Assembly: GCA_012960055.1 (NCBI GenBank) | Contig: DUCA01000052.1 | Span: 1 to 5,046 of the forward strand | Source of the DNA: Cycloclasticus sp. | GTDB lineage: Bacteria > Pseudomonadota > Gammaproteobacteria > Methylococcales > Cycloclasticaceae | Length of the DNA stretch: 5,046 bases | Direction of reading: 5' to 3' | Shown here: one piece after another, positions 1 through 5,046 of the stretch | Layout of the letters: each line of letters starts with the position of its first letter | How positions within the stretch are numbered: position 1 is the first letter of the stretch | Made by a program: the position numbers and the translations under genes | Notes under the pieces: generated by a model | The model's input: the letters and a program-made list of their open reading frames with translations, nothing else | The model's database searches: none | Told to the model about the DNA's origin: nothing

Positions 1-473
1 GTGGGTATATAAGTGGAATTTTGATTTCTTGTTGGCTTTTAAATGTAAGCGTTCTATTTGTCTATTTCGCTCTGCCGCGAGGGCGTTCATTTCTTTTTAC
101 GACAAAAAGAAATGGATCAAAGGAAAGGTCGCCAAAATCTCACTTTAATCCCATAAATACGTTGCTTTTACAGAGCGCAACGCAGATAAACCTTATGCCG
201 ACAGGGAAAGAACACAGACTCATCGTATGTAACGGAATGATGAAAGTAATCTTTTCAAGTCTCGCAAGACTAAAATTGAAACAAGCATTATTAATGAGGA
301 CTATCTAAATCTAGATAAAAAAACACCATGCAATCCGAGTGATAGCAAACAGCCTATATAAAAACATAAAAACCGAATCGACGTAATCACTAGATTCGTA
401 CAAACACTTGAACGAAACATTCGCTGGGCACAAATAACAACGACTAACTCCATCGATTAAATGTAGCGCCAAA
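1..473. other. AT-rich intergenic stretch without a convincing gene
   Basis: This region lies downstream of the six-gene run and continues past the left window edge. It is clearly richer in A and T than the genes. It contains the two-hairpin element at 68-133 and several short, weak inverted repeats: AGTCT/AGACT at 258-271, TATCTA/TAGATA at 302-317, CGAATC/GATTCG at 374-398, and the stop-codon hairpin at 461-479. None has a following T-tract on the strand leaving the operon. I recognise no tRNA, no other RNA gene and no promoter with well-spaced boxes. The longest plus-strand reading frame here (21-308) starts with TTG, has no good ribosome site and runs through the hairpin element, so I do not call it a gene. 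Confidence 0.6.
68..133. repeat. Candidate dispersed intergenic repeat with two adjacent hairpins
   Basis: Two stem-loops stand back to back. The first is CGCTCT at 68-73 pairing with AGGGCG at 80-85 (one G-U pair) around a 6-base loop. The second is a perfect 11-bp inverted repeat, CATTTCTTTTT at 88-98 with its complement at 104-114, around the loop ACGAC; it can be extended by a G-U and a U-A pair. A purine-rich tail (AAAGGAAAGG, 119-128) follows and echoes the AAAAGAAA of the stem. From memory, this layout of a T-rich/A-rich hairpin followed by a second AAAGAAA-like block is common between genes of gammaproteobacteria, and is often mis-annotated as short ORFs containing 'FLFTTKRN'-like peptides. 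Family membership is from memory; the hairpins are directly visible. There is no T-tract after either stem, so it is not a canonical terminator. Confidence 0.5.
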
Positions 474-479
474 CTACAT
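461..479 (-). other. Weak hairpin across the stop codon of the thioredoxin-like gene
   Basis: ATGTAG at 461-466 and CTACAT at 474-479 form a perfect 6-bp inverted repeat around a 7-base loop. The stop codon (476-474) is inside the stem. On the minus strand the stem is followed by TTTAATCG, which is too short to count as a terminator T-tract. It might be a weak terminator or an RNA-end stabiliser, or chance. Confidence 0.25.
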
Positions 480-1025
480 CCACTTAATAGAACACCCCAT
501 ACTAGCAACCTGCTCTGCTGGCCCCTTACCCGTCTTGGCCACAACAACCATCGCCTCAAGCAAGTCCCGCTTCATATCATCAGCACCCACATTCACCCCA
601 CTCTCATCCAAGCGCCCACGGTATTGCAGCTCCATGTTTTTGTCGTAACCAAAAAAATCCGGTGTGCAAATCGCACCATAGGCTTTAGCGACTTGTTGGG
701 TTTCGTCTATTAAATAAGGAAAGTTATAAGCCTTTTCTTTGGCGACGAGTTTCATGTTCTCGAACGAATCTTCGGGGTAGTCGTTTGGGGTATTCGACAT
801 AATGGCGACGACGCCTACGCCGTGTTTTTGCAGCTCTGCTGCATCCGAAACTAGACGTTGCTGAATGGCTTTTACGTAGGGGCAGTGATTACAAATAAAC
901 ATCACCAACAAGCCGTTTTCGCCTGTACAGCCGTCTCGCGTCCATTGTTTTTCGTCTATGCCTTGTAGCGTAAAATCTGGTGCGACTGAGCCAAAGTCAC
1001 CAACGGGTGTGTGCATTAGCGTCAT
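474..1025 (-). CDS. Thioredoxin-fold (AhpC/TSA-like) protein with CNHC motif
   Basis: This 183-residue protein belongs to a thioredoxin-like/peroxiredoxin-like family common in bacteria, usually annotated only as 'thioredoxin family protein'. Counting from the ATG at 1025, it has an N-terminal VAPDFTLQGID strand region typical of AhpC/TSA proteins, then LLVMFICNHCPYV with a CNHC redox pair (C45, C48) on the first helix. The cis-proline segment is AICTPDFFGYD (P122), and a conserved-looking GCSIKW lies at the C-terminus with a further cysteine (C178). No signal peptide or lipobox is evident, so it is probably cytoplasmic. An upstream in-frame ATG at 1064 would put the start inside ubiB and add 13 unrelated residues, so 1025 is preferred. 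The Shine-Dalgarno there is weak (GGA about 11 bases upstream), consistent with coupling to ubiB, whose stop is 7 bases away. The substrate is unknown. It is likely the last gene of the run. Confidence 0.88.
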   Translation of the reverse strand: MTLMHTPVGDFGSVAPDFTLQGIDEKQWTRDGCTGENGLLVMFICNHCPYVKAIQQRLVSDAAELQKHGVGVVAIMSNTPNDYPEDSFENMKLVAKEKAYNFPYLIDETQQVAKAYGAICTPDFFGYDKNMELQYRGRLDESGVNVGADDMKRDLLEAMVVVAKTGKGPAEQVASMGCSIKWM

Positions 1026-1032
1026 AAATAAA

Positions 1033-2679
1033 CTAGTCCAGCGCGTTGAATAAAAACAAACCACCTAAACCGCCCAAAACCCAAGTGGCAGCGGGCGCAT
1101 CACCCAACATGAGCGGTGAAAAACCATCTAAGCCCAAAATGATGGCAGCAGCTATCAACATGCTACCACCACAGATCGCTAAGATGCTTTTGCGGTGATT
1201 ACGGGCCATTTGCTGTTTAATGTCTTCTAACTGCTTGGATTTCCAGTTGATTTCCAGCTCACCATTGGCCGCATCGCTCAGAACTTTGTAGGCCATTTCT
1301 GGCAATTCTGGTAGCTTCTCAGCCATAATCGGCAAGTGTTCTTTTAACTTATTGAACGTGGCTTTGGGGCCAATGCGGTTTTTGTACCAATCTTCTAAAT
1401 ACGGTTTGGCTGTTTGCCATAAATCCAAATCGGGATAGAGTTGGCGGCCTAGGCCTTCAATGTTCAATAAAGTTTTTTGCAGTAAAACCAGTTGTGGTTG
1501 TACTTCCATATCGAATCGGCGCGCGGTTTGGAATAAACGCAGTAATAAGTGGCCGTAGGAAATTTCTTTGAGCGGCTTTTCGAAAATTGGTTCGCACACG
1601 GCGCGAATGGCGCTTTCAAATTCATCTACCCGCGTGTGTTTCGGCACCCAGCCTGACTCGATGTGTAGTTGCGCGACGCGGAAGTAATCGCGTTGGAAAA
1701 AGGCTAGGAAGTTTTCAGCTAAATAACGTTGATCGGCAACGGTGACACTGCCCATGATGCCAAAATCGACAGCGAGATATTGCGCATCATCCGAGGCAAA
1801 AATATTGCCCGGGTGCATATCGGCGTGAAAGAAATTATCGCGGAACACTTGGGCGAAAAATATCTCCACACCGCGCTCGGCGAGTAATTTCATGTCGATA
1901 CCCTTGGCTTTTAACTCGTCGATTCTCCCAATGGGTGTGCCGTAGATGCGCTCCATCACCATCACATTTTGCCGTGTGTAATCCCAATACACCTCAGGTA
2001 CATAGAGCTGATCTGAGCCTTCAAAGTTACGGCGTAATTGTGATGCATTAGCGGCTTCGCGCACTAAGTCCAATTCATCGTGAATGGTGTGATCAAACTC
2101 TTGCACCACCTCAATAGGCTTCAGTCGTTTCGCTTCACCCCAGTACTTGGTGGCCAACTCTGCCAAGCTATATAGCAAGGCCACATCGGCGTTGATGGTT
2201 TTCTCAATACCTGGACGTAAGACTTTGACGACGACATCTTCACCCGTTAACAAGGTGGCAGTGTGTACTTGTGCAACCGATGCGGATGCCAATGGGCTTT
2301 CTGAGAATACTGAAAACACCTCTTCAATGGATTGCCCTAGCGATTTTTCTATCATTTCGCGCGCGAGGTTATCGGCAAACGGCGGCACATTATCTTGTAG
2401 CTGAGACAGCTCTTCGCCGATATCGGGCGGCAACAAGTCTTGGCGAGTGGACAGTATTTGACCAAACTTAACGAAGATAGGACCTAAATCTTCTAAGGCT
2501 TTACGCAGGCGTTCACCACGTGTGCCTTTTCGCTTACCCAACAGGTAGCTGGGTGATAAATACGTTAAGTAACGTAACGGCCTAAATAAATGCATGTTAA
2601 AAACAAATTCATCCAAACCATAACGTAATAGCACGCGCTGTATCCGAATCAATCTTAACGCTGTTTTTGGATTTATCAC
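1033..2679 (-). CDS. ubiB: UbiB, atypical kinase/ATPase of ubiquinone biosynthesis
   Basis: UbiB belongs to the ABC1/ADCK/UbiB atypical protein-kinase-like family. It is needed for ubiquinone synthesis and is thought to use ATPase activity to mobilise or organise membrane-bound intermediates. The 548 residues match the family (546 in E. coli). Visible elements are the family-specific KxGQ motif KFGQ at 71-74, which occludes the usual kinase substrate site; the alanine-rich nucleotide loop ASASVAQVH (131-139); the ATP-binding lysine K152 in VVKVLRPG; the ExD motif at 202-204 (ELD); the catalytic-loop HADMHPGN (285-292); and the metal-binding VDFG (304-307). Two hydrophobic segments near the C-terminus (about 499-516 and 528-545) are the expected membrane anchor. 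No key residue is missing. The start is GTG at 2679, supported by AAGGA at 2690-2686 with a 6-base spacer. The start overlaps the ubiJ stop as GTGA. Confidence 0.98.
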   Translation of the reverse strand: MINPKTALRLIRIQRVLLRYGLDEFVFNMHLFRPLRYLTYLSPSYLLGKRKGTRGERLRKALEDLGPIFVKFGQILSTRQDLLPPDIGEELSQLQDNVPPFADNLAREMIEKSLGQSIEEVFSVFSESPLASASVAQVHTATLLTGEDVVVKVLRPGIEKTINADVALLYSLAELATKYWGEAKRLKPIEVVQEFDHTIHDELDLVREAANASQLRRNFEGSDQLYVPEVYWDYTRQNVMVMERIYGTPIGRIDELKAKGIDMKLLAERGVEIFFAQVFRDNFFHADMHPGNIFASDDAQYLAVDFGIMGSVTVADQRYLAENFLAFFQRDYFRVAQLHIESGWVPKHTRVDEFESAIRAVCEPIFEKPLKEISYGHLLLRLFQTARRFDMEVQPQLVLLQKTLLNIEGLGRQLYPDLDLWQTAKPYLEDWYKNRIGPKATFNKLKEHLPIMAEKLPELPEMAYKVLSDAANGELEINWKSKQLEDIKQQMARNHRKSILAICGGSMLIAAAIILGLDGFSPLMLGDAPAATWVLGGLGGLFLFNALD

Positions 2680-3317
2680 GTTGTTTCCTTTTTAGGCTCG
2701 TTCGCCGTTTGTTGTTGAGCGATAAGCCGCTGTACTTTGGCTTCTAGCCTGTCGGTGGATAAACGAAGCTCATCGATGCCTTTTTTAAAGCGTTCTACTT
2801 CAAACTTGGACGGCAGCATATTTTGTTCTTCACGAAAATATTCGGACACGTTCAACGCATTGATGTTGCTTGTTTCTTGCATCCAAGCGGATAAGTCACT
2901 GACGAAATTGCCCAGTTGATTAGCCACCACATCGCCGGTGAGTTTAGACAGCGGCTCTTCCCAGTCCACTTCTATATTCTTTAAGAATTTTTGAAACTGT
3001 ACACCCAGCTCCATGTCACCTTCTATGCTCACATCACCCGTAAACAGGCTAGAAGTTGATGACTCCTGCAAACCCATCATCGCCAATGACAAAGGCGAAC
3101 CCGTTATCGTGGCATCTGCTGGCGCCGATAACTCATCGCAAATATCCAAACCGTCTCGTGTGATGATTAAAAACAACTCCACATCGAGCGGTGAAAAATT
3201 TAACGCCACCACGTTACCCTGCATTTTTTCCAGTTGCTTAGGCGCTTCTGGGTCGTAATCCAAATAGCGGTTAATGGCTATTTGTAATGGCTTTATAAAA
3301 GGAGTGACCAGTGACAT
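2676..3317 (-). CDS. ubiJ: UbiJ, SCP2-domain ubiquinone biosynthesis accessory factor
   Basis: UbiJ is a non-enzymatic factor for aerobic ubiquinone synthesis in Proteobacteria. In E. coli its SCP2 domain binds the hydrophobic pathway intermediates and it works with UbiK in the soluble Ubi complex. The protein has 213 residues (about 200 in E. coli). An SCP2-like sterol-carrier fold covers roughly residues 15-115 and includes the telltale GDVSIEGD segment (94-101). A block with PLSKLTGDVVANQLG follows (122-136). The C-terminus (about 172-205) is a charged, heptad-like helix, FKKGIDELRLSTDRLEAKVQ, expected to form a coiled coil, then a polar tail. The ATG at 3317 lies 5 bases after the ubiE TAA and has no strong Shine-Dalgarno, so translation may be coupled to ubiE. 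The TGA stop overlaps the ubiB GTG start. Overall similarity within this family is low, so the call rests on domain layout and position between ubiE and ubiB. Confidence 0.92.
   Translation of the reverse strand: MSLVTPFIKPLQIAINRYLDYDPEAPKQLEKMQGNVVALNFSPLDVELFLIITRDGLDICDELSAPADATITGSPLSLAMMGLQESSTSSLFTGDVSIEGDMELGVQFQKFLKNIEVDWEEPLSKLTGDVVANQLGNFVSDLSAWMQETSNINALNVSEYFREEQNMLPSKFEVERFKKGIDELRLSTDRLEAKVQRLIAQQQTANEPKKETT
2680..2690 (-). promoter_or_regulatory. Ribosome binding site that fixes the ubiB GTG start
   Basis: On the minus strand AAGGA lies at 2690-2686, followed by a 6-base spacer and the GTG codon at 2679-2677. The site sits inside the last codons of ubiJ. Because the start overlaps the ubiJ stop (GTGA), ribosomes finishing ubiJ could reinitiate here. 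The good Shine-Dalgarno and the MINPKTALRL N-terminus, which aligns with other UbiB proteins, make the GTG the best start. Confidence 0.8.
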
Positions 3318-3322
3318 GAATT

Positions 3323-4072
3323 TTACAGCTTGTAACCCGTGTGCACGGCAACAATGCCGCCGGTTAAATTGTTCACTTGGCAGCGTTCAAAACCAGCGTC
3401 TTCCATCATGCCTTTTAATGTTGCTTGGTCTGGGTGCATGCGAATTGATTCGGCCAAATATTGATAGCTTTCGCCATCTTTGGCAATCAGTTCGCCGATT
3501 TTTGGCAATAACTTAAATGAATAGATATCATAAATTTTATCTAAAATCGGGTTGGTTGGTTTTGAGAATTCAAGAATCAACAAACGGCCACCGGGCTTTA
3601 ACACATCGTACATTGAGCGTAAGGCGGCATTTTTGTCGGTGACATTTCTTAGGCCAAAGCCAATGCACACGCGATCAAATTGATTAGATGAATACGGCAA
3701 GCATTCGGCATTCGCTAAATTGTAGGTAATGTTTTTGATGTGACCTTTGTCAATCATGCGATCACGACCCACGCGCAACATCGCTTCGTTTATATCTGCC
3801 AACACTACTTTGCCATTTTTGCCGACGCGTTTAGCAAACAGTGCCGATAAATCACCCGTTCCACCGGCTAAATCCAACACCACATGCCCCGGTTTTACAT
3901 TTGCAATTTCAACGGTAAAACGCTTCCATAAACGGTGAACACCCATCGACATTAAGTCGTTCATTACATCATATGAGGGTGCAACCGAGTCAAACACCTC
4001 GCGTACTTTGCCAACCTTTTCGTCAACCGGAACATCTTTAAAACCAAAATGCGTTGTTGCTTTATCTACCAT
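3323..4072 (-). CDS. ubiE: UbiE, ubiquinone/menaquinone C-methyltransferase
   Basis: UbiE is a cytoplasmic class I SAM-dependent methyltransferase. It C-methylates the 2-polyprenyl-6-methoxy-1,4-benzoquinol intermediate of ubiquinone synthesis and, where menaquinone is made, demethylmenaquinol. The 249 residues match the usual length (251 in E. coli). Motifs in order are the N-terminal THFGF; the YDVMNDLMSMGVHRLWKRFT signature (34-53); SAM-binding motif I VLDLAGGTGDL (65-75); the acidic ADIN at 92-95; the family signature FGLRNVTDK (139-147); LKPGGRLLILEFSKP (158-172); and YLAESIRMHPDQ (205-216). The protein ends in GYKL, much like the E. coli GYKF. The ATG at 4072 is preceded by GAAGG at 4082-4078 with a 5-base spacer, and the MVDK start matches the family. 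It follows the DUF971 gene by 33 bases and precedes ubiJ by 5. The sequence alone cannot say whether menaquinone is also made. Confidence 0.98.
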   Translation of the reverse strand: MVDKATTHFGFKDVPVDEKVGKVREVFDSVAPSYDVMNDLMSMGVHRLWKRFTVEIANVKPGHVVLDLAGGTGDLSALFAKRVGKNGKVVLADINEAMLRVGRDRMIDKGHIKNITYNLANAECLPYSSNQFDRVCIGFGLRNVTDKNAALRSMYDVLKPGGRLLILEFSKPTNPILDKIYDIYSFKLLPKIGELIAKDGESYQYLAESIRMHPDQATLKGMMEDAGFERCQVNNLTGGIVAVHTGYKL

Positions 4073-4077
4073 ATCAA

Positions 4078-4082
4078 CCTTC
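4078..4082 (-). promoter_or_regulatory. Ribosome binding site of ubiE
   Basis: GAAGG on the minus strand stands 5 bases before the ubiE ATG. It lies in the 33-base gap after the DUF971 gene, the longest gap in the run. I see no -10/-35 pair in that gap, so ubiE is probably read from an upstream promoter. Confidence 0.75.
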
Positions 4083-4105
4083 TTACTTTTTGTTTACGGC
4101 CTGGC

Positions 4106-4462
4106 CTAATTAAGCGTGCGCTGATGACCCGCTTCTTCAAGCCGCGCTAAATAACCTTGCCAGTTTGCGTCCTTATTCTCGGCCAATTCAACCAAAAAAT
4201 CCCAAGCGTATAAGCCTGTTTCGTGCCCATCGCTAAACACCAAGCGCACAGCGTAATTGCCCACTGGCTCTATCGCTGTGATGTTGATGTTTTCTTTATT
4301 TAACTGCAGCACTTCTTGCCCCGGACCGTGCCCGCGTACTTCTGCCGATGGCGAGTGAACACGCAAGTACTCACAGCTCAGTTCAATTGTTTGGCCATCG
4401 TCAAAACTTAAGGATAGAACCCTGCTTTTTTGATCAAGCGTTAAATCTGTTATTGCTGTCAT
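4106..4462 (-). CDS. DUF971 / GBBH-like N-terminal domain protein
   Basis: This 118-residue protein is a stand-alone DUF971 domain, the fold that forms the N-terminal domain of gamma-butyrobetaine hydroxylase and is also fused to the Mrp-like Fe-S scaffold HCF101 in plants. Visible family blocks are LSFDDG (about 18-23), CEYLRVHSPSAEVRGHGPGQ (30-49) and the C-terminal NYAVRLVFSDGHETGLYAWDFL region (69-90). It has only one cysteine (C30), plus histidines at 36, 45, 80 and 113, so a multi-cysteine zinc site like that of the eukaryotic hydroxylase is not evident. It has no signal peptide or membrane segment and is probably cytoplasmic. The ATG at 4462 is supported by an AGGT Shine-Dalgarno at 4471-4468 that overlaps the hslU stop, with about 6 bases to the start. 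It lies between hslU and ubiE, a placement also known in Pseudomonas. Family membership is firm; the biochemical function is unknown. Confidence 0.9.
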   Translation of the reverse strand: MTAITDLTLDQKSRVLSLSFDDGQTIELSCEYLRVHSPSAEVRGHGPGQEVLQLNKENINITAIEPVGNYAVRLVFSDGHETGLYAWDFLVELAENKDANWQGYLARLEEAGHQRTLN

Positions 4463-4472
4463 TTTTTACCTA
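4463..4472 (-). promoter_or_regulatory. Ribosome binding site of the DUF971 gene overlapping the hslU stop
   Basis: The minus strand reads TAGGTAAAAA and then the ATG. The hslU TAG stop therefore supplies the AGG of the Shine-Dalgarno, with about 6 bases to the DUF971 start codon. This suggests translational coupling of hslU and the DUF971 gene, and fits a shared transcript. Confidence 0.7.
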
Positions 4473-5046
4473 CAAAATGTAACGTGATAAATCTTCATTA
4501 GATGCCAGTTCTGATAGATGCGCATCAACATAGGCTGCATCAACCACTTCGTTTACTTCTAAGCCGGCTGGTGCTTTAAAAGAAATTTCATCCAACAAGC
4601 GTTCTAAAATGGTATGCAAACGACGCGCGCCGATATTTTCTGTGCCTTCGTTTACTTGCCATGCCATATCCGCAATACGGGCAATGCCGTCTTCGGTAAA
4701 CGTTATATTCACGTCTTCAGTTTTTAATAACGCCATGTATTGCTCGGTTAATGAGGCATCTGGCTCAGTTAAAATGCGTACAAAGTCCGCTGCCACGAGC
4801 GCATCCAGTTCCACACGGATTGGAAAACGCCCTTGAAGCTCTGGAATTAAGTCTGATGGTTTGGACACATGAAACGCACCCGAAGCAATAAACAAAATGT
4901 GATCTGTTTTTACTGCGCCGTATTTGGTTGTAACCGTCGTCCCTTCAACCAATGGCAATAAATCACGTTGAACACCATCGCGTGACACATCTGCGCCGCC
5001 GCTATCACCCCGCTTGCAGACCTTGTCCAGCTCATCTAAAAACACA
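4470..5046 (-). CDS. hslU: HslU, ATPase subunit of the HslUV protease (3' part, cut by window edge)
   Basis: HslU is the hexameric AAA+ unfoldase that feeds substrates into the HslV peptidase chamber in the cytoplasm. About 191 C-terminal residues are present, against roughly 440 in the full family, so the N-terminus, Walker A and pore loop lie beyond base 5046. The visible part opens inside Walker B (VFLDELDK); the GTG at 5045-5043 is an internal valine codon, not a start. Next come the DVSRDGVQRDLLPLVEG block, the sensor-1 stretch IASGAFH, the arginine-finger region ELQGRFPIRVEL, the sensor-2 motif ENIGARRLH, and the tail EDLSRYIL. That tail is the conserved HslU C-terminus, known to insert into HslV and activate it, so the 3' end is intact. 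The stop is TAG at 4472-4470. The downstream DUF971 gene starts 7 bases later. The partner gene hslV is expected just upstream, outside the window. The identification is near certain from motif order and sequence. Confidence 0.97.
   Translation of the reverse strand, partial: VFLDELDKVCKRGDSGGADVSRDGVQRDLLPLVEGTTVTTKYGAVKTDHILFIASGAFHVSKPSDLIPELQGRFPIRVELDALVAADFVRILTEPDASLTEQYMALLKTEDVNITFTEDGIARIADMAWQVNEGTENIGARRLHTILERLLDEISFKAPAGLEVNEVVDAAYVDAHLSELASNEDLSRYIL

Noticed and set aside
258..271. AGTCT-CGCA-AGACT hairpin
   Set aside because: The stem is only 5 bp and has no T-tract on either side. Such structures are expected by chance in this length of AT-rich DNA.
21..308. Plus-strand reading frame of 95 codons in the intergenic region
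   Set aside because: It starts at TTG with no good ribosome site. Its only familiar stretch (FLFTTKRN-like) is the translation of the hairpin element, and the rest is low-complexity AT-rich sequence. Such frames are common false gene calls over this kind of repeat.
302..323. TATCTA/TAGATA hairpin with an adjoining run of A, considered as a terminator
   Set aside because: On the minus strand the T-run comes before the stem rather than after it, and the stem is only six weak pairs, so it cannot act as an intrinsic terminator for the operon.
311..559. Minus-strand 82-codon frame continuing past the thioredoxin-like gene
   Set aside because: Its start lies inside the thioredoxin-like gene in another frame, there is no ribosome site, and the composition (many Cys, Trp and Phe) is typical of out-of-frame translation.
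1026..1064. Longer version of the thioredoxin-like protein starting at 1064
   Set aside because: The extra 13 residues (MVCFYSTRWTSLF) overlap the 3' end of ubiB and do not look like the family N-terminus. The ATG at 1025 gives the expected start shortly before VAPDFTL.
2147..2471. Overlapping plus-strand frames opposite ubiB, and similar frames opposite ubiJ, ubiE and hslU
   Set aside because: They are antisense shadows of well-identified genes with no family motifs or ribosome sites.
4099..4106. GGCC-T-GGCC palindrome after the DUF971 stop, considered as a terminator
   Set aside because: With a single-base centre it cannot form a hairpin of useful length, and no T-tract follows before the ubiE ribosome site.

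Overview
The window is a compact block of six genes, all on the minus strand, followed by about 470 bases without a convincing gene. Read in the direction of transcription (high to low coordinates) the order is: the 3' part of hslU, a small DUF971 protein, ubiE, ubiJ, ubiB and a thioredoxin-fold protein with a CNHC motif. The UbiE and HslU sequences closely match what I remember of the E. coli proteins. The ubiE-ubiJ-ubiB cluster next to hslVU and a DUF971 gene is an arrangement I know from gammaproteobacteria such as Pseudomonas. The window therefore most likely comes from a gammaproteobacterial chromosome of moderate GC content that makes ubiquinone. I cannot name the genus.

Bases 5046-4470 encode the last ~190 residues of HslU, the unfoldase ATPase of the HslUV protease; the gene runs off the window edge. 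Bases 4462-4106 encode the DUF971 protein, whose Shine-Dalgarno sequence overlaps the hslU stop codon. Bases 4072-2676 hold ubiE and ubiJ, and 2679-1033 hold ubiB, which starts at GTG and overlaps the ubiJ stop by four bases (GTGA). Bases 1025-474 encode the thioredoxin-like protein, which begins 7 bases after ubiB. The gaps between genes are 7, 33, 5, -4 and 7 bases, so a single polycistronic transcript is likely. Any main promoter would lie upstream of hslU, outside the window.

UbiE, UbiJ and UbiB belong to one pathway. UbiE is the C-methyltransferase of ubiquinone (and menaquinone) synthesis, UbiJ is the SCP2-type lipid-binding accessory protein, and UbiB is the membrane-anchored atypical kinase/ATPase. 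HslU serves protein quality control. The DUF971 and thioredoxin-like proteins have no established role here; their position suggests, but does not show, a link to quinone or redox homeostasis.

The 1-473 tail is AT-rich. Its one notable structure is a pair of adjacent hairpins at about 68-116 with a purine-rich tail to 133. It resembles a dispersed intergenic element found in many gammaproteobacteria and often mis-annotated as short proteins. Apart from this element and the poorly characterised DUF971 and thioredoxin-like genes, the window looks like ordinary conserved core genome. I found no sign of a new defence system, mobile element, CRISPR array or RNA gene.
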